The notes: generated from the letters alone by a model not told the origin. Counted from the first letter of the stretch, positions 1 to 7,882 are shown. The stretch is DNA of 64,000 nt from Candidatus Aminicenantota bacterium (GCA_026393835.1 JAPKZK010000087.1:23496-87495), one strand, 5' to 3'. Made by a program: numbers and translations.

Positions 1-1
1 C

Positions 2-1099
2 GCGACTTCGGAAAGCAAGCTGCGGGACCCGCTGGATGAGGCGCTGAGCCGGTTGCATGCCAAACTTTCATTGCTGGAATTGGACGGGGAAACAGACCCC
101 CGGATGCACCGGTTGATATCGGCGTTTATGCGGTCCCTGATGGTTGAGAATGACCCATTGCAAAAAAATGTCATTACGGCCATAAGGGATGAAATGGCGC
201 GGGTGACAGACGTAAAAGACACACAATCCTTCCGTCAACTGGAAAAAGTTCTGCCGCATGCGGATTATTTATTGGCTTCGGAAGGCATCGAACCGGAGCA
301 GGCCATCGATATAGCCAATTATACGGGCTGGCATCATGACAATTTGGGAAGGTATCGCCTGGGTGAAAGGTATTGTAGAAAAGCATTGGAAATAGCTGAA
401 AAAAATTATAAACCCGGGGACCCGGTTATTGCTACCCAACAATCGAACCTGGCAATTGAACTCCGGTATTTAGATGAACTACCAGAGGCCCATGAACTGT
501 CAAGGATGGCGCTGAAAGTGACTAAAAAATCCTTTGAACCCGGACACCCAACCATTGCCATCCGCCAATCGAACTTGGCCTTGGTACTTCAGGATTTAGG
601 CAAACTTGAAGAGGCCCGTGACCTGTTACGGGAGGCGCTGAACTCTGATCAAAAGTCCTATGCACCCGGACACCCAACCATCGCCAAGCGTCAATCGAAC
701 CTGGCCCTGGTGCTCAAAGATATAGGCGAATTTGAAGAGGCCCGTGACCTGTTACAGGCAGCGCTGGACGCAGTTAAAAAGTCCTTTTCACCCGGACACC
801 CTGAAATTGCAAAAACTCAATCGAACCTGGCCATTGTGCTCCGATATTTAGGCGAGTTGCCAGAGGCCCGGGACCTGTTACGGGCGGCGCTAGAGGCCGA
901 TCAAAAATCATTTGGGCCGGGACATCCAAAAATCGCCACCCGCCAATCGAACCTGGCCATGGTGCTCAAGGATTTAGGCGAACCTGAAGAGGCAAAGGAA
1001 CTGTTAACCCTGGCCTATCACTCCTTGCTTGAAAATCTGGGGCCCGATAATCCCAAAACCAAAATTGCGAAAGGGAATTTGGAATCGGTGAGCGGGTAG
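2..1099 (+). CDS. TPR-repeat protein (kinesin-light-chain type), 5' end outside window
   Basis: The reading frame is open from base 2 with no stop, so this is the C-terminal part of a longer gene that enters from the left. The first possible internal start is a TTG at 53 without a ribosome binding site. At least five 42-residue tetratricopeptide repeats of the kinesin-light-chain type fill the C-terminal two thirds, each with the signature QSNLA(L/I)VL-DLG--EEARDLL followed by (P/F)GHP. Such TPR arrays usually form protein-binding solenoids and in bacteria often sit C-terminal to NB-ARC, CHAT or protease domains. The missing N-terminus would decide the role. Two degraded copies of the last ~70 bp recur downstream (1841-1912 and 2729-2798). 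Confidence 0.85.
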   Translation, partial: ATSESKLRDPLDEALSRLHAKLSLLELDGETDPRMHRLISAFMRSLMVENDPLQKNVITAIRDEMARVTDVKDTQSFRQLEKVLPHADYLLASEGIEPEQAIDIANYTGWHHDNLGRYRLGERYCRKALEIAEKNYKPGDPVIATQQSNLAIELRYLDELPEAHELSRMALKVTKKSFEPGHPTIAIRQSNLALVLQDLGKLEEARDLLREALNSDQKSYAPGHPTIAKRQSNLALVLKDIGEFEEARDLLQAALDAVKKSFSPGHPEIAKTQSNLAIVLRYLGELPEARDLLRAALEADQKSFGPGHPKIATRQSNLAMVLKDLGEPEEAKELLTLAYHSLLENLGPDNPKTKIAKGNLESVSG

Positions 1100-1284
1100 G
1101 GAAAAGGGAAGAGCGGAAGCGAGGAAGAGCGGAAGAGCGGAAAAAAATGAGGCCCGCGAAACACGCAAAACACGCGAAGTAGGGGCAGACCTGCGTGTCT
1201 GCCCTAGCCAGATCGATAACAACAATGGGGGGATAAATTGACCCGGCCCGGAAATATTCCAACGAATTGTTTTAGATTTTAGAC

Positions 1285-1313
1285 TTGACATCTTCCTACT
1301 TTTAGAGTATTTT
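1285..1313 (+). promoter_or_regulatory. sigma70-type promoter of the DUF2281/RelE module
   Basis: TTGACA at 1285-1290, a 17-bp spacer and TATTTT at 1308-1313 precede an AGGAG ribosome binding site (1319-1323) and the ATG at 1330. Confidence 0.6.
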
Positions 1314-1329
1314 CTTACAGGAGATACAA

Positions 1330-1539
1330 ATGAACCAACTTCAAGTACAACTTTTAGAAAACACAAATAAATTGCCTAAAAAGCTTTTGCAAGAGATTGT
1401 GGATTTCAGCGAATTTGTCAAACAAAAGGCGCAAAACCGTTCTTTTAAAAAAAGGATGGAGCAATCCGAAATGGATATTAAAAAGGGAAGGGTATCGATT
1501 GTAACACCGGAAGCGCTTTTCAAGGAAATCGGGATTTGA
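1330..1539 (+). CDS. DUF2281-like antitoxin
   Basis: A 69-residue protein whose helical start (LLENTNKLPKKLLQEIVDF then EFVKQK) is typical of DUF2281 proteins, small antitoxin-like partners of RelE/HigB toxins. The start is fixed by AGGAG seven bases upstream and by a good promoter. Its stop (1537-1539) overlaps the TTG start of the next gene, which indicates translational coupling. The expected role is to bind and neutralise the downstream toxin and to repress the pair. Family assignment is from sequence pattern only. Confidence 0.7.
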   Translation: MNQLQVQLLENTNKLPKKLLQEIVDFSEFVKQKAQNRSFKKRMEQSEMDIKKGRVSIVTPEALFKEIGI

Positions 1540-1811
1540 GCTATATAATCAAAAGAACAGATACATTCGTAAAAACTGCTCAGAAATTTCTTAAAAAACA
1601 TCCTCAACTAATTGACAGGTTCAAAAAGGTTGTAGAAAAACTGGAAGAAAGCCCATTTGACCCTGACTTAAATACTCATAAGCTTAAAGGTAATTTGAAG
1701 GATAAATATGGTGTTAGCCTGAGTTATAAATACAGGATCACAATCACTATCCAGGTAAGTGAGAAAAAAGTTACACTCTGGGATATCGGCTCCCATGATG
1801 AGGTCTATTAA
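1536..1811 (+). CDS. RelE/ParE-superfamily toxin (YafQ/HigB-like)
   Basis: A 91-residue basic protein beginning at a TTG that overlaps the antitoxin stop. The layout matches RelE-type mRNA interferases: an N-terminal helix rich in Lys (FVKTAQKFLKKHPQL), a central L(K)GNLKDKYGVSLSYKYRI strand region and a C-terminal VTLWDIGSHDEVY, close to the I--HD-VY ending of YafQ/RelE-like plasmid-type toxins. Such toxins cleave mRNA on the ribosome, some relatives poison gyrase. The pairing with a DUF2281-type antitoxin supports a type II module. Confidence 0.78.
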   Translation: MSYIIKRTDTFVKTAQKFLKKHPQLIDRFKKVVEKLEESPFDPDLNTHKLKGNLKDKYGVSLSYKYRITITIQVSEKKVTLWDIGSHDEVY

Positions 1812-1840
1812 ATAAGGAAGGCGAAGCGGCTCAAAAGTCC

Positions 1841-1912
1841 TTGCTTGAAAAACTGGGGCCCGATAATCCCTTAACCAAAATTGTGAAAGGGAATTTGGAA
1901 TCGGTGAGCTAA
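1841..1912 (+). pseudogene. relic copy of the TPR gene 3' end
   Basis: About 70 bases nearly identical to the last codons of the first gene (CTTGAAAA-CTGGGGCCCGATAATCCC and on to the stop). The copy ends in its own TAA and has no start. It directly follows the DUF2281/RelE module, as though the module had been inserted behind a duplicated gene end. Confidence 0.7.
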
Positions 1913-1918
1913 AAAGGG

Positions 1919-2040
<122 letters not shown>

Positions 2041-2069
2041 TCTTTTTTCCTCTCTTCCTCGCTTCCTTT

Positions 2070-2333
2070 TTATAAGGATGAATGCTTCTGGGTGAGCTTA
2101 TCAACGAGGTTTGTCGCTAAATCTTCATGGGTCGGATTTTTTACCACCTGGCGGTATGAAAAATCTTCCATATTCGCTTGTTTTTTAGCATGCTCAATAG
2201 TCATGCTCACCAGGTTACCATCGCTGTCAAGCTCGATCAACGTGTTCTCATTTATATCTCTTGTTTCAACTATTTCCTTCTCTATAAAATTCACAAGAAG
2301 CGTATCGCTATCTTGAAAATATTTGATTTCCAT
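2070..2333 (-). CDS. DUF2283 protein
   Basis: An 87-residue protein with the DUF2283 pattern: YFQDSDTLLVNF near the N-terminus, then ETRDINENTLIELDSDGNLVSMTIE. This small beta-rich family is common beside toxin-like partners. The ATG at 2333 overlaps the final bases of the upstream minus-strand gene, so the two are co-translated. The C-terminal 30 residues (THEDLATNLVDKL) are variable. Function is unproven, and an antitoxin-like role is inferred from context only. Confidence 0.7.
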   Translation of the reverse strand: MEIKYFQDSDTLLVNFIEKEIVETRDINENTLIELDSDGNLVSMTIEHAKKQANMEDFSYRQVVKNPTHEDLATNLVDKLTQKHSSL

Positions 2334-2575
2334 TAGTCCTCCTCTTTGAAAGAGCGATCAAAGAAAGCATTATGGATCGTCTCTCCATCTTCCAATATGA
2401 CAACTCGCAGATACCTATTATCTGCTTCCGGGATTTTGGCCCATCTTCTGATTCGGCCGTCAGATTGAATTACTTCCTTAAGCGGGTTGTCAAATACAAA
2501 TTGAATCCATTCCAATTTAATATCCATCCTGTCGCTGCGCAACCTGGTATATAGAAAATACTGCGTATATTTCAT
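2333..2575 (-). CDS. small DUF4258-like protein, partner of DUF2283 protein
   Basis: An 80-residue basic protein containing EWIQFVFDNP, a DGRIRRWAKIPEADNRYLRV stretch and DGETIHNAFFDR. This pattern is familiar from short proteins encoded directly upstream of DUF2283 genes, a pair that behaves like a candidate toxin-antitoxin unit. The start at 2575 gives the family's usual MKYTQYF opening. A second Met at residue 17 is possible. The gene ends in the start codon of the DUF2283 gene. The exact family name is tentative. Confidence 0.6.
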   Translation of the reverse strand: MKYTQYFLYTRLRSDRMDIKLEWIQFVFDNPLKEVIQSDGRIRRWAKIPEADNRYLRVVILEDGETIHNAFFDRSFKEED

Positions 2576-3071
2576 GCCTATCTTACCTTATTACAGTTCC
2601 ACTTTGGCGCTTAACTCATTCTTCTTAACATTTTTTACTCCGGTTTTAGTTATAATACAAGTCAATAAATATTTCAAGTGTCTGCCCTAATAAAATTTCT
2701 TTTTCCCAGGCAGCCCAGCGCAGGCGGTACTTGAAAAACTGGTGCCCGATCATCCCAAAACCAAAATAGCGAAAGGGAATTTGGACTCGTTGAGCTAAAA
2801 AGGGGCCACGAATTAACAAGAATAAAAACGAGTTGCCCCAGCAATGCTCATTTTGGCCTGGAAATAAGAAATTTCAATTGGGGCAGACACGGGGGCCTGC
2901 CCCTACCGAATTGAAAAATCATGATTAATCCAAATTTCGATTAATTTTTGTAGGGGCGAACCCCTGTGTTCGCCCGCTTCTGTCATTTTTTCCTCTTTTC
3001 CTCGCTTCCTCGCGTCCGCCGCGCTTCCTATTATTGATATGAAACGGAACCGGCCAAATACCACCATACCT
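2576..3071. other. gene-free spacer with dispersed repeats
   Basis: No credible gene. It holds a TPR relic (2729-2798) and two inverted-repeat spacers of the GGGGCAGACAC...GTCTGCCCC kind (about 2880-2907, with a related GTAGGGGCGAACCC unit at 2949-2976), followed by a TTCCTCGCTTCCTCGC tract. Confidence 0.6.
2729..2798 (+). pseudogene. second relic copy of the TPR gene 3' end
   Basis: About 70 bases match the end of the TPR gene (CTTGAAAAACTGGTGCCCGA onward) with a few substitutions and the same terminal codons ending in TAA. No start or promoter is visible. Confidence 0.65.
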
Positions 3072-3332
3072 AACAGGAAAATGTGCTCATATGGAAGAAA
3101 AATGTCCTCGAAGGATGGGGAAATACTCCAATAGCGTGGGGAAATACCACGATGTACCGGGGAATTGTATCGATATCTCAGGAAAATGCCTTAATGTAAT
3201 TGGGGAAATATTATGATGTACCAGGAAAATACGATAATATTCCAGGAAAATGCTTTGATGTCATGGGGAAATGCTTATGAATCTCAGGGAAATGTTATTC
3301 GGTTGTAGGGAAATGCTATCGGTGACTGATAA
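3072..3332. repeat. 21-bp degenerate tandem array A (about 12 units)
   Basis: Successive units begin with AAATG or AAATA and end in GGGG or AGGA, for example AAATGCTTTGATGTCATG followed by GGG. All but one unit (22 bp) are exactly 21 bp. Stops occur in all plus frames, so no protein is likely. The A-tracts recur every 21 bp, that is every two helical turns. Confidence 0.8.
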
Positions 3333-3495
3333 TTTATCGCATTTCTCCACATTAATATTATAATTCCCCGGTCATCCATTTTATTTCTCCACTATATAAT
3401 GATGAATCCCCTGTGCAATTTTATATTTCATCGATAAAGGCTGATAAAGGTCCATTTCATTTTTATATTTATCCAGTACAAAATAATATTTCCAC

Positions 3496-3524
3496 TTTAC
3501 TTTTTGACAAATCCCAGGTATAAT
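3496..3524 (+). promoter_or_regulatory. candidate promoter for the 3556 gene
   Basis: A perfect TATAAT at 3519-3524 lies 31 bases before the ATG. The -35 at 17-bp spacing is weak (TTTACT, 3496-3501). A TTGACA at 3505 is too close to act as its partner. Confidence 0.4.
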
Positions 3525-3555
3525 AGAGAATCGGAACAATGATTAAGGAGAAAAT

Positions 3556-4206
3556 ATGAAATTTTTAAAGCTTAAATTGGACCAGAAAGTAGGCGTCAGC
3601 GAAATAGCCATAGAAAACTGCCGGCGCAGCGCCCCCATCATGTCGGGGATTGCTATCTATAAATATGATGAAAACCGCCTCACAAAGGGAGATGAAATCA
3701 TAACACGCATTAAAACGCTTACACTCCAATGGAATGCGGCCCAATCGCAAAAATTGCAGGCCACCCTGGAATTAAAAAACACGGCCCGGGATTTCAAGGC
3801 TGTTTATTATAAAACCCGGCGCATCGCCTATCTCCTTTTTAAAAACCAGGAACCCCAACGCCGGGCGCTGGCCCTGGGCGGACGGAAGAAACAGAAATTA
3901 ATCCAATGGCTGGAAGAAGCGAGTCAATTTTATACCAATGCCCTGGCCGACCCGGAAGCACGCCGGCAATTTCCCGGGTTCGGCATCACGGCGAAAAGCT
4001 TGAATGATGAAAAAAACCTGCTGTCCAAAGTGGAAAAAGCCATGGCAAACCAGGAAAAAAAAGCCGCCGAAGCCATGGAAATAACTCGCCTGAGAAAACT
4101 GGCAATCAAAGAACTGGATCAATTTATGTCTGAACTTTTTACCATCCTGCGCCTGGCCATGGGAAAATCCCAATTGCTGGAAGCCGTAGGCATCGTGGTG
4201 AAATAA
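3556..4206 (+). CDS. helical protein of unknown function
   Basis: A 216-residue, Lys/Glu-rich, probably all-helical protein. The N-terminal 35 residues (KLKLDQKVGVSEIAIE) look like a short beta segment, the rest is amphipathic helix and coiled coil. The start is fixed by AAGGAG (3544-3549) seven bases before the ATG. No family is recognised and there is no signal peptide or membrane segment. Its last ~66 bases are duplicated at 5228-5294 behind the MntA/HepT module, so the gene end has served as a template for segmental duplication. Confidence 0.65.
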   Translation: MKFLKLKLDQKVGVSEIAIENCRRSAPIMSGIAIYKYDENRLTKGDEIITRIKTLTLQWNAAQSQKLQATLELKNTARDFKAVYYKTRRIAYLLFKNQEPQRRALALGGRKKQKLIQWLEEASQFYTNALADPEARRQFPGFGITAKSLNDEKNLLSKVEKAMANQEKKAAEAMEITRLRKLAIKELDQFMSELFTILRLAMGKSQLLEAVGIVVK

Positions 4207-4294
4207 AAGATGGCCACAAAGGCACGCAAGTGCGAAGGCACAAAGGTGTGAAAACGCACCAAGGGTTTTATAATAAAAATATCCTTGAAACCGC

Positions 4295-4323
4295 TTGATA
4301 AAACATTTTCTACATATTATAAT
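4295..4323 (+). promoter_or_regulatory. promoter giving a probably leaderless mntA transcript
   Basis: TTGATA (4295-4300), 17 bp, then a perfect TATAAT (4318-4323). The ATG at 4330 begins six bases after the -10 box, the expected transcription start, and there is no ribosome binding site. Confidence 0.6.
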
Positions 4324-4329
4324 TAAAGC

Positions 4330-4749
4330 ATGTTAAAAGATTCCATAATGCCGGCAAAACTTAAAAATTACTTTGCAAATAGGAACGACATTGCTTTCGC
4401 TTTCCTGTACGGCTCCTATGCCAGGGGAACCCAACATAAAAACTCAGACGTGGATATCGCGGTCTATTTTTACCCGGAAGTAAGATACCCCGTCCAATAT
4501 GAAGAAGAAGTTTACTACGACGGCGAAGATGAAATATGGGCCGATCTGGACCGGCTGCTGGGCAAAGAGGTGGAGTTATTGGTGCTGAACCGGGCGGCCG
4601 CGGTTATATGCGCTAGCGCAACCAGGGGAATCCAATTGGCCATGAAAGATTGGAACCTGTACTTTGATTTTATAGAGGCGGTCTCACGCGACGCCGAAGA
4701 TTTAATGCAAATGAGAATAGATAATTTCCTCCAGAGGAACTGCGCATGA
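4330..4749 (+). CDS. mntA: MNT-type nucleotidyltransferase antitoxin
   Basis: A 139-residue minimal nucleotidyltransferase of the Pol-beta fold. The catalytic signature GSYARGTQHKNSDVDIAV (residues ~33-50) contains the GS motif and the SDxD metal-binding pair, and EVELLVL supplies the later strand. In MntA/HepT modules this protein adds AMP to a tyrosine of the HEPN toxin and so disarms it. The stop overlaps the start of the toxin gene as ATGA. An internal Met at residue 7 is the alternative start, but neither has a Shine-Dalgarno and the first fits a leaderless transcript. Confidence 0.85.
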   Translation: MLKDSIMPAKLKNYFANRNDIAFAFLYGSYARGTQHKNSDVDIAVYFYPEVRYPVQYEEEVYYDGEDEIWADLDRLLGKEVELLVLNRAAAVICASATRGIQLAMKDWNLYFDFIEAVSRDAEDLMQMRIDNFLQRNCA

Positions 4750-5195
4750 ACATCAAAGCAGAATTTGCGGATCGGCTGGTAAAACATATAAGTTTTCTTG
4801 AAGAAGAACTCAAGGATCATACTCAATTTGAAAAATTCACCCGCGACGACTATCTGAAAGACAGGGATAAAAGACGAAATATTGAACGCTGGATTGAAAA
4901 TATTATAAATTCAACAGTGGATATCTCCCGGGTAATTCTCAGTATCGAAGAAAAACCCATCCCGGATACTTACAGGGAGATAGTATCGATGATTTCCACC
5001 GTTGAAGGCTTAGAGGGATTGGATGCGGATAAATTGGCGAAATGGGTAAAGTTCAGGAATATTATTGCCCATGAATACCTGGATATAAAATGGAATTCCA
5101 TAAGCAAATTCATCGCTGAGGTTGACGCCCTCTACAGCGATTTTACAGTAATTATAAAAGAATACGGCAAACACAAGCTATCGAAAAAACCATAA
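4746..5195 (+). CDS. hepT: HEPN-domain toxin (HepT, DUF86-like)
   Basis: A 149-residue helical protein with the HEPN RNase motif RNIIAHEY (R-x4-H-x-Y) at residues ~108-115. The tyrosine of this motif is the known AMPylation target of MntA in the family. It overlaps mntA by four bases (ATGA), indicating coupled translation. HEPN toxins cleave RNA, often tRNA. The last residues (KLSKKP and the stop) lie inside a sequence repeated at 7222-7310, so the gene's extreme 3' end is shared with an unrelated locus. Confidence 0.85.
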   Translation: MNIKAEFADRLVKHISFLEEELKDHTQFEKFTRDDYLKDRDKRRNIERWIENIINSTVDISRVILSIEEKPIPDTYREIVSMISTVEGLEGLDADKLAKWVKFRNIIAHEYLDIKWNSISKFIAEVDALYSDFTVIIKEYGKHKLSKKP

Positions 5196-5294
5196 GTGAG
5201 GAGACCCGTAAGGGAGGTCAATTCTCACCCTATCCTGCGCCTGGCCATGGGAAAATCCCAATTGCCGGAAGCCGTGGGCATCGTGGTGAAATAA
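5182..5294 (+). repeat. composite scar: shared linker plus copy of the 3556-gene 3' end
   Basis: Bases 5182-5245 (ATCGAAAAAACCATAAGTG, GAGGAGACCCG, GGTCAATTCTCACCCTAT) recur at 7222-7310. Bases 5228-5294 repeat the last ~66 bases of the 3556 gene including its TAA. Confidence 0.7.
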
Positions 5295-5307
5295 AAAGAC
5301 TTTCAGC

Positions 5308-5346
5308 TTGACATTTCACAAGAATGGTATATACTATCAGTATATA
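5308..5346 (+). promoter_or_regulatory. promoter with palindromic operator for the RHH/MazF module
   Basis: TTGACA (5308-5313) and TATACT (5330-5335) are 16 bp apart. A perfect inverted repeat TATATACT-ATC-AGTATATA (5328-5346) covers the -10 box. This is a natural site for autorepression by the ribbon-helix-helix antitoxin. Confidence 0.7.
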
Positions 5347-5369
5347 TCTTTTGTATACCAGGAGGAAAT

Positions 5370-5609
5370 ATGTCGAAGGTTTTGTCTTTGAAACTCAGGG
5401 ATGATGTTTTCCAGGAAATTGAAACCATTATCCAGAAATTAAAAATACCCAGGAATACATATATAAATGAAGCTCTTTCTTTTTACAATCGCCAGAATCG
5501 GAAAAAGATCCTGCAAAAACAATTAGCCAGGGAGTCGATGTTGGTGCAAAATAATTCGCTGGAAGTCCTGGCGGAATTTGAAAAACTGGACGATTGGAGT
5601 ATGGAATGA
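5370..5609 (+). CDS. ribbon-helix-helix antitoxin
   Basis: A 79-residue protein. The first ~45 residues form a CopG/MetJ-like ribbon-helix-helix: a short strand (KVLSLKLRD) followed by two helices containing the turn IPRNTYINEAL. The charged C-terminus would wrap the toxin. A strong GGAGG lies seven bases before the ATG. The stop overlaps the toxin start as ATGA. It probably represses its own promoter at the palindrome just upstream. Confidence 0.8.
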   Translation: MSKVLSLKLRDDVFQEIETIIQKLKIPRNTYINEALSFYNRQNRKKILQKQLARESMLVQNNSLEVLAEFEKLDDWSME

Positions 5610-5947
5610 AGATTGAAAAGTTCCATATCTACCTGGCCGATTTAAACCCGCAATTTGGTACTGAACCTGGAAAAATCAGGCCTGTGATCGTTATTCAAAC
5701 GGACATGTTGAATCAAGTTCATCCCAGCACGATCGTTTTACCGGTTACAACAAAAGTTATTAAGGAAGCTTCGATTTTAAGGGTACATATTGAAAAGGAG
5801 GAATCGAATTTGAAGGAGGATTCCGATATTCTCATCGATCAGGTGAGGGCTATCGATAAGCGAAGATTTATCAAGCATATTGGTGAACTAAGCGAAGAGC
5901 ATAAGCAGCAGATTATTGAAAATTTAAAAATAATTATCTTAGAATAA
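5606..5947 (+). CDS. MazF/PemK-type endoribonuclease toxin
   Basis: MazF-fold toxin with the family's hallmarks: IYLADLNPQFGTEPGKIRPVIVIQ at the N-terminus (the loop that contacts RNA), STIVLPVTTKV in the middle and DILIDQVRAIDKRRF. MazF toxins are sequence-specific mRNA or tRNA cleaving enzymes. The ATG at 5606 overlaps the antitoxin TGA and has GGAG six bases upstream. An in-frame TTG at 5594 would add four residues and is less likely. Confidence 0.88.
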   Translation: MKIEKFHIYLADLNPQFGTEPGKIRPVIVIQTDMLNQVHPSTIVLPVTTKVIKEASILRVHIEKEESNLKEDSDILIDQVRAIDKRRFIKHIGELSEEHKQQIIENLKIIILE

Positions 5948-5967
5948 TTTGAGGAATGGAGTAAAGC

Positions 5968-7092
5968 ATGGCGCACAGTCTTGACAAAATAACGATAAAA
6001 GGTTTCAAATCGATTCGGTCACTTGAGAATTTTGAGTTGAAACCGTTAAACGTCCTTATCGGCGGGAATGGATCCGGGAAAAGCAATTTCATCGACTTTT
6101 TCCGCTTATTAAGGGCCATGATGCAATTACCCCTGCCCAACCTTGAAAGCACTAACCTGCATACTTTTATACTAATAGGCGGGGGAAGTGATGATTTCAT
6201 TTTCAATGGCCCGAAAGAAACTGAGAAAATCGAAGCGGAAATGTTTTTCGGTGATAATGGATACCGGTTTAAGCTCACCCCAACAACTGAAGAAACGTTT
6301 CTCATTATCGACGAAGAAAGATACTACAAAGAAAGTACATGGGGTTGGTGGTGTATGGGAAGTGGAAACCAAACTCCTGCACTGCTTAAAGAAAAAAACA
6401 AACTTGGGATTTCAGGTGGCGAGAGTGTGGCGTCGTATATTTATGAATCGATCGCGTCATGGAAAATTTACCATTTTCATGATACGAGTCCTTTGTCTCC
6501 AATGCGCCGTTCAGAAACATCCCATGATTATAAATACCTGCGGTTTAACGCCGCTAATATCGCCCCATACCTTCTCTACCTTTTGAATAATGATAAAAAA
6601 ACCTATCAACAGATCGTTGAAACGATTCGCCTCGCAGCGCCTTTCTTTGGCGATTTCATCTTGAAACCGGATACGAATGAAAAAGTCAGGCTCCTCTGGA
6701 AGCAAAAAGGGTCTGATTACCCATTAAAACCCCAGCATTTGTCCGATGGTTCACTTCGTTTTATATGCCTGGTAACCGCTTTGTTACAACCCTATTTGCC
6801 GTCTACCATTATTATCGATGAACCGGAATTGGGTTTGCATCCTTATGCGATCTCAATCCTGGCCGAATTAATTAAAACCGCCTCTAAAAGGACACAACTG
6901 ATCATCTGTACCCAGTCGCCCGCGTTGGTCGATTATTTTGACCCGGAAGATATCATTGTCGTAAACCGCGAAAACGGGGCGTCAACTTTCCGGAGACTGG
7001 ACCAAAAAGACCTTTCAACCTGGCTTCAAGATTACTCTCTCGGCGACCTCTGGCAAAAGAATATTATTTCCGGGGGCCCTGTTCATGAATAA
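5968..7092 (+). CDS. AAA family ATPase (AAA_21/OLD-like), partner of DUF4276
   Basis: A 374-residue ABC-like ATPase. Walker A is GGNGSGKS (residues 32-39), the signature-like LSDGSLRF is near 256 and Walker B TIIIDEPELGLHP is near 280. This is followed by IICTQSPALVDYF, the usual AAA_21 ending. Such ATPases pair with DUF4276 proteins, whose EGxTE start resembles the TOPRIM nuclease motif of OLD-family systems, and are suspected phage-defence units. Here the partner gene, overlapping by eight bases, is broken after 40 codons, so the unit may be inactive. Confidence 0.82.
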   Translation: MAHSLDKITIKGFKSIRSLENFELKPLNVLIGGNGSGKSNFIDFFRLLRAMMQLPLPNLESTNLHTFILIGGGSDDFIFNGPKETEKIEAEMFFGDNGYRFKLTPTTEETFLIIDEERYYKESTWGWWCMGSGNQTPALLKEKNKLGISGGESVASYIYESIASWKIYHFHDTSPLSPMRRSETSHDYKYLRFNAANIAPYLLYLLNNDKKTYQQIVETIRLAAPFFGDFILKPDTNEKVRLLWKQKGSDYPLKPQHLSDGSLRFICLVTALLQPYLPSTIIIDEPELGLHPYAISILAELIKTASKRTQLIICTQSPALVDYFDPEDIIVVNRENGASTFRRLDQKDLSTWLQDYSLGDLWQKNIISGGPVHE

Positions 7093-7207
7093 GATCGAAA
7101 TCTACATCGTTGTGGAAGGTCAAACGGAACAAACTTTTGTCCGCGATGTTTTGCTATCGGTATACCAAACATACGGGCTAAATGTCGGCACTTCGACAAT
7201 TGGCTGA
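7085..7207 (+). pseudogene. truncated DUF4276 (TOPRIM-like) gene
   Basis: The ATG at 7085 lies inside the end of the ATPase gene. Forty codons read MNKIEIYIVVEGQTEQTFV..., the typical start of DUF4276 proteins, which normally run to about 200 residues. After VGTSTIG a TGA ends the frame and the sequence becomes the repeat shared with 5182-5245. Loss by recombination at that repeat is the simplest reading. Confidence 0.7.
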
Positions 7208-7221
7208 AGAGATTTGAAATA

Positions 7222-7310
7222 CTGTTATCGAAAAAAACATAAGTGAGGAGACCCGGAAGGGAGCAGGTCAATTCTCACCCTATCTTGCGCCCAACCATGG
7301 GAATAAGCTA
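7222..7310. repeat. second copy of the 5182-type scar
   Basis: TTATCGAAAAAAACATAAGTG, GAGGAGACCCG, GGTCAATTCTCACCCTAT and TGCGC--- CCATGGGAA match 5182-5260 with few changes, then identity is lost. Confidence 0.7.
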
Positions 7311-7712
7311 TTACTGCCCTGAATCAGCTTGTACCGATCGCAATTGGTGTAAAAATGAAACAATTTCTCCCTGGACACGCAAAAAATCCTGCTTAAAATC
7401 CTGATCCTCCCACCCTTGTTTTACCCGCTGCTCTGCAAGTGCTTCTGCCTCTTTTACCAGTTCCCTGGCGCCTACTCTTTTTCTTATCGTTTCGGAATCC
7501 ATCCGGTGCAGCCATCTCCTGGAGAAGCCACATTCCAGTAATGTTTTTTCCAGTTCCAGGGGCGATTCTCCAGTAAGCTTTAAAGCATATTCTGTGTTTC
7601 CAAGAGAATAAAAATACCAGGCAATTAAATGAATCGTCAATGTCTCACCGTCTACCCCTTCAGGAAACTGAATGGGTACAGGAAATCTTACTGAAAGTTT
7701 CTGCAAAGGCAT
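7311..7712 (-). CDS. small protein of unknown function
   Basis: About 133 residues, no recognised family. The N-terminus is beta-like (QKLSVRFPVPIQFPEG), followed by helices with LTIHLIAWYFYSLGNTEYAL, SRRWLHRMDSETIRKRVGA and an acidic-basic C-terminus. The start at 7712 is preferred because AAGAGGTG lies at the right distance before it. An ATG nine codons upstream has no such site. It is convergent with the DUF4276 remnant and divergent from the TumA/TumE-like pair, within a toxin-antitoxin island. Confidence 0.55.
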   Translation of the reverse strand: MPLQKLSVRFPVPIQFPEGVDGETLTIHLIAWYFYSLGNTEYALKLTGESPLELEKTLLECGFSRRWLHRMDSETIRKRVGARELVKEAEALAEQRVKQGWEDQDFKQDFLRVQGEIVSFLHQLRSVQADSGQ

Positions 7713-7814
7713 TTTGTCACCTCTTTTTAATAGTAACATAAAGTAATCAAAATATCAACCGTTGAGAAATCAAAGCAAGGAAATAGGCGCAAGGGGAAAA
7801 TGTCAAATTATGGG

Positions 7815-7843
7815 TTGATAAATCAAATGAATGGGATTATAAT
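7815..7843 (+). promoter_or_regulatory. promoter of the TumA/TumE-like pair
   Basis: TTGATA (7815-7820), exactly 17 bp, then a perfect TATAAT (7838-7843), 39 bases before the GTG start. Confidence 0.65.
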
Positions 7844-7882
7844 TATGGCATGGTATTATTTACCTGGTAAAGGAGGCGTCAC

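Noticed and set aside
1004..1366. Minus-strand frames around 966-1366
   Set aside because: They run through the TPR gene and repeat tracts, with no start signal and a low-complexity product.
3072..3332. CRISPR array
   Set aside because: The repeats are contiguous 21-bp units with gradual divergence and no unique spacers, and no cas genes are present. The same holds for the other three arrays.
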